A stretch of 64,000 nt of DNA, taken from the NCBI RefSeq assembly GCF_020520425.1, contig NC_079489.1, forward strand, positions 80,420,810 through 80,484,809. Reading direction: 5' to 3'. Below are positions 22,048 to 33,469 of the stretch, in pieces. Each line of letters opens with the position of its first letter. Positions within the stretch are counted from its first letter, which is position 1. Under the pieces are notes generated by a model, which worked only from the letters and a program-made list of their open reading frames with translations, was not told where the DNA came from and made no database searches. Made by a program: the position numbers and the translations under genes. Source of the stretch: Spinacia oleracea (taxonomy: Eukaryota; Streptophyta; Magnoliopsida; Caryophyllales; Amaranthaceae).

Positions 22048-22939
22048 TGTTGCGATTAAAGCGAGAATTAGAACAAACTTATCTGATTCGATGAACTGAA
22101 CGAAGAACAATTGTTGCGTCGTGGACACCCACTGTCCTAAAAGACGATTCCGCGCTACCTCCCGGTGCAGTAGAACAGAATGCGGTCGCCCTCCAGGATT
22201 AGCGCAACTCCGACGTTGTGTGCACTCACAAAGCCGGATGGAGTCAGAACGTATGCCCAAAACCGAGAGCAATTTTGTGTGAGAGTAAGAATGTGTTTTC
22301 GTATTTTGTGTGTATGATTTTCTGTGTGAAGGGAACTGAAACTCTGATTTAAATAATTAGAAGGAAAGCATTGCAACAGACAAAAACGGCTGAGGGAATG
22401 AATGTTGCAACAGCCAAAAACGGTCAGAGACATTGAATGTAGTAACGGACGTAATTAATGGTAATTAATCCAACGGTTACGTAATCAATACAGATTCCCG
22501 TAACAATGACTTAAGCAAAACGGTCCAGTTACCAAAAAGAATAGGGTTGACCCACAAAACCCACCCCACGCCCGCGAACCGCATTCCCAAGTACCAAGTA
22601 CCAAGTACCAAGTACCAAGTACCAAGTACCAAGTACCAAGTACCAAGTACCAAGTACCAAGTACCAAGTACCAAGTACCAAGGCCCACGGCCCACGGCCC
22701 ACGGCCCACGGCCCACGGCCCACGGCCCACGGCCCGCGGCCCGCGGCCCGCGCCCGGCCCGGCGCGCGCGCGCGTGTGTGATGTGTCCACCCATACCATT
22801 CTCACACTTTCTTAAACAAGAGTTACACTCATTCCCCAATTAATAAACAAGAGGAATATGAAGAGTTTTTCCAATGTGGGACTCTTGAATTTTCACTCAC
22901 CCTTTTTTCCTTTGTGTTTCCCAATGAGAATTTCCAACA
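22048..22939 (-). repeat. Right (5') LTR of the complete copia
   Basis: 892 bp, TG...CA, matching the left LTR base for base apart from tandem-repeat number. It has 13 rather than 7 GTACCAA units (22591-22681), seven GGCCCAC and three GGCCCGC units, and a 10-bp duplication GGTAATTAAT near 22460. A TATA-like ATTTAAATA is at 22347-22355 (minus). Confidence 0.95.
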
Positions 22940-22964
22940 GCCTCTGTATCTAAATTTTCTTGTA
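22940..22964 (-). mobile_element. CACTA terminus beyond the copia insertion
   Basis: After the target duplication GCCTC, the minus strand from 22964 reads CACTACAAGAAAATTTAGAT, a CACTA-type terminal inverted repeat. It connects in sequence with the repeat array ending at 16700, so the copia split this element. The base after the terminus begins the acyltransferase pseudogene. Confidence 0.65.
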
Positions 22965-24082
22965 GTGTTCTATCCGTCAAGTATTTCTTTCCCAGTGTGG
23001 GTCACAATAAGTTTTCGTACTTTCATTGCAGCCCAACCCAGTCCATTACCAAAGAACTCGCCCATCTTACAAGACCATTGGTCATAACTAAGAATATTGC
23101 CAAAGTAGTCATCTGAAATGGGTGGATCGAGCCGACCCCTGGCACCAATAGCCAACAAGCAAGTAGTTTTTTTTATCTAGTGGTAAGTCTCTAACTCGAA
23201 CGTTGGACTTCCATACAAGCACAATTAAAGCTTGAAAAGACGATATAACAACATTATTGGGTCCACCTTCTTGGTTGGCCTTAGCCTTAAGTCTCGCCAT
23301 CGAAGTTAGTGAAAAGTAGAAGATTCTCTCCCTCAACCGGTCGGGGTCATATCCAAGACATAAAAGCTCTTCCACATCAAGAAATGGAAATTTAATGACT
23401 TGGACATCCCAAGGCCTATAATTAAATAGCGGCATACGTGAAATCTTTGTGATCTCGCTAACATAATAATTCGATCTAAAGATTTTAGACAATATGTTAA
23501 AAAAATGAATAAAAGAGGTGTCATCTACCACGTTATGATTCATGCTAAACCCAAAGAACACCCCATCTAAAAGTCCAGTTGTCTGGATTGATAGTAATGC
23601 CTTAATATGACCATCATAATTTAGGTACTTTTCATCAAGATCAAAGAACGAATGAGCGACCGGAACATCAACGGGAGAAAGATCATCGGATATAGTGAGG
23701 TCAAGGGCAGTAGCATGGATGAATCTTGCTCCAGGGCCCTTGTTGCAATCAACTAAGACAAAGGTCGTGTTTTGTTCGGGTTGTTTTTGTGTCGCGAAAC
23801 GACCAGCTAACATATACGGAATAGAAATGTAAGAGGGCGATTGAGAGTGAATGTTTGGCTTTTCTAATAGATTGGACACTGTTAGGGTACGGGTAGTGTC
23901 ATTAATATTATCATCACCGTGGCCGATTTGGGAAGATGATAATGAAAAAAGAAGGCCCTTTGGAATAGGATCCGTTGATAAAACACAAGATCAACGGATC
24001 CTAAATGGTAAGATTGTTTAGCGGCTTCTATTTCGTGTTTTGGTTTAACAAAGGATTCTGAAATGAGTTTGATGGGTTTCAT
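22965..24082 (-). pseudogene. BAHD acyltransferase pseudogene, 3'-truncated
   Basis: A member of the plant BAHD family, which transfers acyl groups from CoA thioesters to alcohols or amines. It starts at 24082 with MKPIKLISESFVKPKHEIE, a typical N terminus. The catalytic HxxxD box is present as HNVVDD (23523-23537). A single-base deletion near 24020 shifts the frame after DLVF, and a second shift occurs near 23150, where the reading moves to GARGRLDPPISDDYFGN. The protein then ends at about 22970, where the CACTA terminus begins, so the C-terminal DFGWG box and the last quarter are missing from this strand. The gene was therefore broken by transposon insertion and has decayed since. Confidence 0.88.
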
Positions 24083-24959
24083 TTTGTTTAAAGCTTAACT
24101 TAAGATGATAATTTCATCTTATTGGTGTAATGTGTTTTATAATATATATGACGCTTAAATTTGCTATTCTAGATCGACAACGATTCAACGTAATTTTGTA
24201 GATAAAGCGGAAAGTTACAAAGACTACGGAGTATGGACTATTTAATTGGACATTAACTTATTTTTTGGAACTATTTTTTGTTGTTTCTGCTTTCTGCTTG
24301 CTGCTTGCTGCTTGCTGCTTGCATCATTACTCGCGTAGTTGCCGACGTAAAATGATTCTGGCCCTTTGTATTCTGGAATAAAAAATTTGTCCATCCGAAT
24401 GAACCCGGTCAACAATAATAATAGCGTAGATTCAAGTTAATCAATTTCTTCAAATAATCCTTTTACATAGTGACATTAATTATTTACGTATAAATTATAA
24501 TATATTAAAAATCAGTTCTCTTAGATATAGTAATCATATTTTGAATCAAAGTGGCCCTGTTTTTTAAAGTAAAATTTGACTTACAATTTTATTATTCAAA
24601 TACAACTCGTAATAATGGCACAAAATTAATATTTTTTTAATACTAACCCTAATAATGTTGGTCTTGCAATGATTGATCCGACGTGGACTCCTTTATATAG
24701 CTAAATAGCATTTTGACCCGTGCCTTGCACGACAGCATTTTGTAAAGTTTTATAAGAACTTACATAGTTATATTGCTCGACATACAATAACTTAGATGTT
24801 ATGATAAATTATTTATATGCATTGATAATTTTTTTATTAATGTAAGTTATAATTATATAAATAAATAGAACCACATTATGTATGTGTTAAGGTTATTACT
24901 AAGTTAATCTAACAACATTTAGTGAGAATAATCGATCAAAGGTGATGATAATTGTAGGA
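24083..24959. other. Intergenic stretch, no gene seen
   Basis: AT-rich, with a (TGCTTGC) heptamer repeat of about five copies at 24286-24322. The string CCCGTGCCTTGCACG near 24718-24732 can form a hairpin, and its complement CGTGCAAGGCACG also occurs at 45589-45601. It may mark the end of a small transposon, but I cannot define one. Confidence 0.4.
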
Positions 24960-25043
24960 CTAGTTTTTGATTCCCATTCCTACGGGGGCGGTTTTTTAGA
25001 AACCTTTGTATTTTTGTACTTTGTAGGATTCGCCACCAAACAA
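24960..25043 (-). mobile_element. Stub of gypsy leader with primer-binding-like site
   Basis: In minus orientation the LTR at 25044 is followed by TTGTTTGGTGGCGAATCC, a TGG-starting primer-binding-like site, then leader matching 4950-5020 in the other orientation. The element is cut off at about 24960, so nothing of gag is left here. Confidence 0.6.
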
Positions 25044-27065
25044 TGTTTAAGGTCTTGTTTGGGAAGACCGAAAATGACTCTATTAGGATAAGTCTTGAAT
25101 CTTCGAAACGGATGGGTGAGATCCGGGCAAGGGAACGAGATGCTTATTCCGCGAGCTTTAGAAATAATTCAAGTGCGTGACACAACATTTTCGAAAATAC
25201 CCTAGTTTAGACTATGTGGGTTTGAATTTAGGACAAATAGAATTTCTGCTTTGTATGGTGGTCACTTTGCTTTAAAGTTAATTTAGAGGAACCTAAGATC
25301 GGTTTGTCCAAGAAATTATCTTTGTTAAGCGTGGTGTAACCTTGTATTTTGTTGAATTTAGCATGTGAGGTGATGAAAGCGATAAACAAGTAAAGCAACA
25401 TCACAATTGAAAATAAATGCGGAATTAGTAAAGTACAAGACCCCCTAAAAATGGACTAGGGAGTAGGTCCACATTTCCTAGAAGGACTAGGCAAGTAAAG
25501 TTGCGGAATTGAAAGTGCGGAATTGAAATGCGGAATTGAAATTGCGTAATTGAAAGGTGCGGAATTGAAATTGCAATATTGAAAGGTGCGGAATTGAAAG
25601 GTGCATAAGTGAAATTGCGGAATTGAAATTGCAATATTGAAATAGAATTTAAGCACATGAGGTCCGAACGCCAAACGACTACTTAATAATAAGTGCGTCC
25701 GACACAGAGTCAAAGCTAAAAAATCTCAACTTAGGATGGATTGTTCACCCAAAGTATCCTAGATTTTGCATATAGAACTTGAACTTGAAAAGTTTGAAAC
25801 TTGAAATGTTGAACTTGAAATATTGAACTTGAACGTGAAATATTGAACGTGAAACTTGAAATATTGAACTTGAAACTTGAAATATTGAACTTAAGAGACT
25901 TGAATCTCAAAGATCGAGCCTTTTAATATTGAAAAGGTTAGATCTTTGATGAACTCTTACTTTGAAATGTTCCTAGTTTAGGGAAGTGATCATGAACAAC
26001 CCTAAACATCATTGGATCTTGAAACTTGAACTTGAAATTTGAAAAGTGGAGTCTTGAATCTCAAAGACTAAACCTTTAAACATTAGAAAGGTATCATATT
26101 TGATTACTCCCTATTTTGAAGGTGATTCTAGTTCAAGGAAGTGATTAAAAACAACCATGAACATCATTGAATCTTGAAAGTTTGTATTTTGCATCACATA
26201 AAGTTTTGATTTTGAAAGAAATGTATGATTGTTGTAAGTGACATTTTAAGTGTTAAAAATGCCAACTTACTAATCATTTTTGAAATAGGAAAATCAAAGA
26301 ACATGATTGAATATGGTGGGATTCGAAATTACCTATTTAGGCTTAGGCAAGAATTCCTTTTAGAGCTCCCAATTGCTTAGAACTTGAAAATTGTATGTGT
26401 TTTTGAAGGATTTTTGGATTTTGATTTGAGGGGCAATTTTTGTATTACGATGTTATGTTTCGATTTTGCCTCCCTTAATGCTTGAAATTAAGGGGTATTT
26501 ACAGGAGGATTGGCTGCTAAGCGCCAGCCATTGCCAGCGCAGCACGCAGCTGGCAGCGCCCAGCGCTGGTGACGTGGCGTGAATGCCGCCAAAATAAGGA
26601 CGCGGGCTTCGTCCTTGCTTTGCCTTGTATTGGTGTACCTTCGTACGAATTGTACGAAGTTTGGCACGTAGTGTTTGCTTGGGGGTTAAGACTTGATTTT
26701 GCGTCGAAAAACAAGCCGTTTTGGGTTTTTGAATTTCGGTTTTACGGGAAGAGGCACGGCTTGCTCGGTTTTGTGGGTTGGTGCCCGAATTTGGATTGCT
26801 TAATGTCATTTCGACTGGAAAAGGCCTTGTAAAACCAATGGAATGGTCCATTGGGTGAGATTGTACTTGGATTTTGAAATTGATTTTTGGATATTGTATT
26901 TTGTACCGAGTTCCGGAATGGGAACGACCTCGGGATCGGATTTTGGCTCTTGGATTTTGGAATGTTCTTAGCAATTGGAATTTCCGCATGGAGTTTCCCC
27001 AACCGCCTAGTAAGGATAATGGTATCGTCATCATCCCAGAGGGGAGACACGATTTAGGTGTCTAC
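25044..27065 (-). mobile_element. Complete gypsy LTR, minus orientation
   Basis: In minus orientation it starts TGTAGACACCTAAATCGTGT (27065) and ends CTTAAACA (25044), giving about 2.0 kb. Its 3' part matches the LTR pieces at 4543-5010 (GATCCGGGCAAGGGAACGAG and TCGAAACGGATGGGTGAG). A TATA-like TGTAAATAC lies near 26495-26504 on the minus strand. The interior holds simple repeats of (GC)GGAATTGAAATT (25500-25640) and TTGAACTTGAAAT (25790-25890). Open frames inside are repeat-derived. Only one LTR and a leader stub remain. Confidence 0.75.
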
Positions 27066-28295
27066 AGAAGCCTCCACTTTGACTTAGCGTTCTATAAGGA
27101 AAGCGCTAGTCAAAGTACTCGACTTGGGACGGAGAACGGTCAAGATGTTCTGCAATCAAGACCATTCTTTGTACGTCGGTATCTGCACAAAACAGGCGTT
27201 AGAAAAAAGGATAGAGTCTACCTCCGTGCCGTTATGACGACTCCGATTTGTACTTGTACTGTTCTTCCGCCTTTGGTCTAGGACGGAGCTTGGCATCGAA
27301 AATTTTGAATCTTGAATTTTTGAATCTTGAATTTTGAATTTTGAATACCCGGAGTTGATCCGTTGGGGATGTGCTTCACTGGGGATAAGAGCTTTTTATT
27401 GGCTCTTAAGATTTTGAAATTTCAGCTGACTTTCTTTGAGCTTGGGTCCGTTGGGATTCTTGAAATGCTCATCTGTTTGTGCTTGGAGATACAGGTGTAT
27501 ACCCGTATTTTCGGAGGATAGCATGATTCGACGTTTGATGCTTGGTGCAGAAAACCGTAGCAGCAAAGGACGTGCAATCAGCACGGGAGACCGCGCGCTG
27601 AAGATTCCTGCGCATGCAGCAGGCAGCGCTGGGCGCTAAACTCGGCGTTCGACACAGGGCTGTGCTATAAAAGCACCCCTTGCCGTGCCATTTTGAGGAA
27701 CGCTCACTTGAATTCTTTTGCTCTTCTCTCTCAAAGGTCGAATTGTCTCTCCCTTGGTCTTGTTCTTGCCTTGTCCATGTAAGTATTTCATGTTTTCTCT
27801 TATGAAATAATCTCTAGGATTGCATGTAGTTTGATCTTTCTTGTACTTTGGAATAATGCTTGTATGCTTAGGCTTCTTGAATTTTGTAGAGAATTGTTTG
27901 ATAGCCACTTGAACTGGAACTGTTGGAACTTGTAGATTTGAATTTTGAAAATTTTCTTGAATTTTGTAGATAGTAGTCTCACTAGTGACCTTGCGGGGTG
28001 TCGGGAGAGAATAGGTTAGGATTCCCAGATGTTGTTTGTAGAACTTTTGAATGCTGGCTTCGGCATGGGTAGCCTAGGCGTTGGTGTAGAACTTGTGTAC
28101 CTGCTTCGGCGTGGATAGCCTAGGCGTTGGTGTAGAACTTTGTATACCTGCTTCGGCATGGATAGCCTATGCGTTGGTTGTAGACTCTGTATGTTGAACT
28201 AGAGGTCCCTGGCTGAATTTGTACTGCCACTGGGGATTTTTGAATTTTTGACTTTGTATAGGCTAGTATAGGATAGCCTCTGAATCTTTGACTTT
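27066..28295 (+). other. Promoter-proximal leader of the PMD gene-bearing element
   Basis: Contains the TATA box at 27665 and transcribed-looking leader with TTGAATTTTG and TTGTAGAACTTG strings. A 3-copy tandem repeat of about 45 bp occurs at 28037-28185 (core CTGCTTCGGC-TGGATAGCCTA). The leader resumes after the CACTA transposon at 45747 with the same GGCTAGTATAGGATAGCC string on both sides (28261 and 45753). No protein-coding exon is evident before 45814. Confidence 0.5.
27665..27673 (+). promoter_or_regulatory. TATA box
   Basis: CTATAAAAG followed by a pyrimidine-rich leader. It is a canonical plant TATA box, on the same strand as the PMD gene that starts downstream. It could be the promoter of that gene or of an LTR of the host element. 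Confidence 0.6.
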
Positions 28296-28700
28296 CACTA
28301 CTACAAAACCCGCCCATTGGAGACGCTTTTTAGCCCATTTTACGACGATAATAAGCGTCGGAAATTTAGCTCTCGACGCTTCCTAGAAGCGTCGAGAAAA
28401 TTGAAGTCGAGAATTTTCTCGACGCTTTCGGGCGTCGAGATTGAAGTCGCCTTTTGCCGTCCACATTTTTAGTCTGGCGTCGAGAAGATCGACGCTTTTA
28501 TGCGTTTAGAATTTTGATATTGTTGTCGGCAACATTATTTTCCCGCTATGTCCACCTTTAAATATATATTTTTCTCGACGCCTAAAAGCGTCCAAAGATT
28601 TTGTTTGTCGACGCTTAAAAGCGTCTAAAAGTTTTTGCTGACGTGAATTTTAATCTAAATGAGCACGACTCCAAAAAGCGTCCATTTATTTGTATAAGCT
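28296..28700. repeat. CACTA subterminal repeats
   Basis: At least eight copies, in both orientations, of a CGACGCTT or AAGCGTCGAGA core (about 28346, 28374, 28387, 28419, 28431, 28475, 28488, 28577 and 28612). Matching copies near the other end are at 45618-45725. Confidence 0.8.
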
Positions 28701-29414
28701 TTTTCTTCCACGTATTCGTGTATCGCATATAAAGTATCATTCATCACAATTATAAATTTTTTAAAAATAAAGTGCAACACAAGATCAATGAAACCTGAAT
28801 TGTGAATAATTGGTCTTCAATTAACAATAAAATTAACTTACAAAAACTTAAGTAGTTTAAAATCATAGTACGTACACGTATGTTACTAACCAGAATCCAA
28901 AAATACACGCATCTATATCACTAATCGAAATCCTAACCAACAGTCCAAAACAACATCATAAATCAAACCCAAGAAATTTAAACTAAAACCTAAACTAACT
29001 AGCTAGCTAGGATGTACTATATATACTAAATATAGATGATCGATGGTAGTAGCTCATATGAAGCTCATCTGTCTTGGCCTTCATGCTGCTTTTGCACCTT
29101 ATCATGTTGGATGACCTTCAAAGAAAAATACAATTAAAATGTAATAAGTACATACTAAGTCGGAAACCAAAACCACGAAGGAAATTAAATACAACATGAG
29201 GAGAATTTCATATAAATTGTTTAATCACGCAAATTGTTTACATATCTTTGGACTTTAGCCTATTAGTTTTTCATGTAGGTTCATTCTTTTGTATTCATCA
29301 TGGCTGAAGAAGGAATTCATTACCTTAGTTACTTAGAAGAACGGTTCTTCTAGTGCAACTCTTAGGAAGATCAATAGGTTAAACCTATGGCCTTTTTACT
29401 CTTAGGAAGATCAG

Positions 29415-29520
29415 TAGGTTACTCTGTTTCATTTGATTCTAAAGCCTGAATTTCTTTGTCTATAGAAGCAACCCAACGTGGACGATCTTTAGCTTTCTTA
29501 TAGGATGATGGCTCAAAGAC
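29415..29520 (-). pseudogene. Tiny copia pol fossil
   Basis: The minus strand reads SSYKKAKDRPRWVASIDKEI followed by QALESNETE and a stop. This is the linker and start of copia RT (compare the SYKQAM...WHEAMQSELDSM type region in the element at 52-54 kb). It has no further coding on either side. Confidence 0.65.
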
Positions 29521-31116
29521 AAACCATCACATTTGAGATGAAAGAACAAAAATAGGATTTGAGTTTAAAAAAACATAAAATGAATGAAAAGAGGAAGAAA
29601 ATGATTATCTTCTGGTATTTATCTAGGTCTTATGACAGGTATAGAGTGGACAAAATCATTATATTCGAAAGGTAGTTTAGGTACACATGTAGAATAACAG
29701 GTACAAACATAGGTGAGTTTGAGTTGGAAGATGAGGATGGGTGTGATGTGGACAGGAAACAATAGGAGAAGAGACATTCAAATAAACATCTCTATTAGAT
29801 AATCTTAGTTATCTGTGATTGGAAATGTGATGGAATGGTAGTCTATATACATGGATTATGTCTGCATAAACATAAAAATAAAACTAATCAGTGTAAGTAA
29901 ACCATAAACAAGTTTGAAATGTAAAACCAATGCACTTGAAGACATAAACAAGAATATACCAAGCAAGAAAGCCACACGTACAAGATGACTCTTACAGGGA
30001 AAAAAATCACCATCAAGTAAATGGCCGAAATACCAACAATCAGGCTAAGATACAAGAAATCCTAAAAGATATTTAGAACAAGATTCAGCTGCCTTTCTTC
30101 TTTAACTAAGCTTACTTAAAAAATTATTAATTTCTTGACATATTACGATAATTAATCTTTCACACTATCTTACATCTTTCAACTGTTTTTTGGCAGCTGT
30201 TGCATATATCTTACTTAACCTGTGTAGAAATTTTGAAGAAATTAGGGAAAGTGGGTCATGATGAAACTAATGTTGCAAGGGTCTGATAGTAGAGATCAAA
30301 TCAGAGATAAAGATCAATAGTACGTATAGGATAATGGGGATCAGACCAACATTACAGCTTTGTGTAAACAGGCCTTTGCTTTATCCATTATGTTTCTTGG
30401 AAGAGTTTACAAATTCAATAACTTCATTCAATCTTCCCAACTGCAAGTGTTGATAGGTATCACAGTGAAGAGGCTACATCCATAATTTATATCTTCACAA
30501 CCACAACTTAAATTAATCATTGCATAAAAACCCATAGAAAAAATTGCATACTTGACCAACTAGTAGTATGTCCCCCTTTGCCATAATGTTTAGGCTTTTA
30601 GTTACCCGGAGTTCTCTGGCTATTTACAATTGGAAGTAAGAGTTTTCAACATATTTAATTCTATAATATTGCAAAATAGAGTCCAGTCTTATAAGTCTGC
30701 TTCAGACTAATTAGGTACAAACAGGCCATAATTTCTGGTGGAGAAAAAATGAGTCTGACGCATGTTCAATACTGAAACCTAATGAGCATCCTTTAGTGAT
30801 TTACTCTAGTATGGACTTGTGGAGTATGAATGAAGGAATCTATGCTAGAGAATATCAGGAAAACAGAAGAATCACCATCGGGTACAATGTAGTAAGAGGT
30901 TCTTATCAGTTTCTATTTTATAACGACAAACGGAAGGTAACAATGCAGCATATAGGGGATTGTCAACTCATGAGTAATAGGGGAATAACAAATAGTGGAA
31001 AATGAAAAAAATGTTAGGGGAAAGTAATATGCTTCTTTTCTCATTACCAATATAAAAGCACGTATTAAGGCAAAAACAATTCTCATTAGCCTTACTCCAA
31101 GCAGTGTAATGTTCAA

Positions 31117-31121
<5 letters not shown>

Positions 31122-31194
<73 letters not shown>
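31122..31194. repeat. (TA)n microsatellite
   Basis: About 36 TA dinucleotides, flanked on both sides by GTTCAA. Confidence 0.95.
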
Positions 31195-31197
<3 letters not shown>

Positions 31198-32932
31198 CAA
31201 CTCCACTAAGTGAAATTACAGTGAATGAACAACTAATAAACAACACAAAGTAATTACAGCTTATTGTCCACAGAACCAGAATCATGATTTTTCCCTCTCC
31301 AAAAGAACTAAAGCTCACATTTTATTACCACCAACAAGTTATATCTCAAAATATAAACACTCTCCCATATAACCTGCATACATTAAGAGCTAACCTGCAC
31401 ACACAATCTTGTCACCTAGTATGGACCTTGTCTAGCTAGGTATTCTGTAATTGGGGAGTATTGTATTCAACTTCTTCAATAAAAAAAAAACGGAGGCAAG
31501 TATACATAAAATCCATATACTAGTTGTACCCCTCATGCATTCAAAACAATTTACATCCTCATATTGAAATATTAAATACGTCTAACGAAAGGAGATGTTG
31601 ATCTTTATCTAAAAGTCCAAAGATAACGTACTTTTGGGTTGGAACTCAATTTACTTTTGGGTTTTCTGCCTGTCTTGGCTTGATTAAACAATATATCAAA
31701 TTATCAATGCATCATATAGAGAGACTAGAGTCCATATACAACTTTTTTGGGAATTGTTATTTTGTAAAGTATACTTTTGCATAGAATGAAAAATAAATCA
31801 ATTAGCAAGCAAACTGGGATTATTACAACCTCATATATAAATTGAAGAGATAAGATTTTCTTTAGAAAAAATACATGTAGGACTTGATCTAACTCTAGTG
31901 ATAGACTGACATCTCGTAAAATGATCAATTAGCTAAAACCGAGATAAATTATTCGTAAAATGTTATTCTGTAAAAGTCATTCATCAAGAAGATAACGAAT
32001 CCAAAACCTTAAACAATGAACAAGCATTAATAAACTAATCCCTATAAAACGATCAATCAACAATAAATCTAGATGCTTAACATTCATAGGATAACCAAGT
32101 CAGAATTGATCAAAATCAACATAATAATTCATACCTTTACAAAATTAATTCTTCAATCTACACGGTCATACATAAATGTATAACACTCAATGAGAATTTC
32201 AGAAAATTAACAGTTTAAAGATGGAGAGTAGGAAATAGTTTATTGCGTACCTCAGAAATTCGAGCACAAGGAAGCAAAATTTGGAAGAAAACTCAACTGA
32301 ATATAAATTAGAAGAATCTCGGGGTTTCCTCCTCTTTAATGTGTGAAGGGTGATGAGATCGAAGATGAAAATTCAATGAAAAAGGAATTTTCCACCAACC
32401 TGGGTACAAAAAATGTTGGAAGAGATAAACCCTTGAATTACTCCTCGAAAGTGCACCTTGCGATTCAAGCTCACTAATAATCCCTTGCACAACCTGTAAA
32501 ACAATTCACAATCACCAAAAAAGTAAAAGATGGACGAGGAACTCCCTCAAAAAATTCCAAACAATTGGGAAAGTATAAACAATAATCACCTTTCAGAAAT
32601 CAAGAGACTGAGCATAATCGAAAATCGGTCAAACCATATCAGAATCCTAATCAAAATTAATTCATAAAAATCAGAAGAACAAAAAAAATCAGCCAAATCA
32701 AGAACTAAATAACTGAAAAAACATCAAAATTAAGAAGATTAATTTAGTGGAGAAAGAAACGCTTAGCAGATTGAGCAGGACCTCTGAGAGAAGAGAGGAT
32801 GAAGTAGAGAAGTTGTTCGCCGAGTTTAGGATTGGAGTAGCATAACAGTCAGTAGATCGAGTGAGACGATTTTTCTAGGGTTTCTGCTAGGAGTTAGGAA
32901 GCAGTTTAATTTTTTAAGAGCGGGCCTGTTAG

Positions 32933-32941
32933 CTAAAGGTT
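32933..32941. other. Candidate 9-bp target duplication of the MULE, left
   Basis: CTAAAGGTT here and at 45545-45553. Nine base pairs is the usual Mutator-superfamily target duplication. From each copy the distance to the shared ACC(C/T)GGTCCA terminal block is 17 bp on both sides, which supports the boundaries. Confidence 0.7.
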
Positions 32942-33469
32942 CAATTCCGCTTGCATGGACCCGGTCCACCATTAAGGTTACCGCTTGCATGGACCCGGTC
33001 CACCATTAAGGTTACCATGGACCAGGGTAATTAGTTAATTTGCAGCGCTGAACCGTTTGAAATCACGTGTTCCAAAATAACAGAATGCGCGAAACCCTTA
33101 AATTGAAATCTCTCTCCTCCAGCAGCAGCTTCTCTCTCCTACAGCAGCTTCTCTCTCCTCCAACAGCTTCTCTCTCTTCGAGCTTCAACAATGGAGGACG
33201 ATTTAATCGATTTGAATATCGATTTAAATCGCGCAATAGAAGAAAAATTGTATAATTATGACGGTAATATTCGAATCCTAATAACTAACTACGAAGAAAA
33301 TTATAGTAACTTTCATACTCATTGAGTAATTATTATTATTTTAGAAAACTTAGAGAATCATAGAGAAGTATATGATGTTGAAGATGAAGATGAAGGCACA
33401 TCTCAGCAAGTTATGGTTGCAAATCAATGTATTGAAGAAAGTATGATATAGTATCTTTTAATATATATA

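Larger units (their letters stand above)
16701..22939 (-). mobile_element. Complete Ty1-copia retrotransposon, probably young
   Basis: A 6,239-bp element in minus orientation with LTRs of 833 bp (left, 3') and 892 bp (right, 5'), TG...CA ends, and a perfect 5-bp target duplication GCCTC. It has a purine-rich tract (CTGTGGGGGAT, minus) abutting the 3' LTR and one uninterrupted 1311-codon gag-pol. Protease, integrase, RT and RNase H follow copia order. I saw no substitution between the LTRs on reading them side by side. Their 59-bp length difference is fully explained by three tandem-repeat changes (+42, +7, +10). Intact ORF plus near-identical LTRs suggest recent and possibly competent insertion. 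Confidence 0.95.
28701..32932. other. CACTA interior, left arm, no gene seen
   Basis: AT-rich filler with no convincing gene. It holds a copia RT-edge fossil (29415-29520), an (AT)n microsatellite (31122-31194) and pyrimidine or purine-rich patches. The GGGTTTCTGCTAGG region near 32880 looks like a captured 5' untranslated region, but no frame supports it. Confidence 0.4.

Noticed and set aside
24700-24740. Helitron-like hairpin CCCGTGCCTTGCACG
   Set aside because: No matching CTRR terminus with proper flank and no 5' end could be identified.
25500-25640. GGAATTGAAATT repeats as a regulatory array
   Set aside because: Degenerate simple repeat inside an LTR, without palindromy or regular spacing.
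26453-27281. Overlapping frames of 87-193 codons in the 26.5-27.3 kb region
   Set aside because: They lie within or across the border of a gypsy LTR, on both strands, with no domain; chance frames.
28298-28700. CRISPR-like alternation of CGACGCTT repeats
   Set aside because: Irregular spacing, both orientations, and location beside a CACTA terminus identify them as transposon subterminal repeats.
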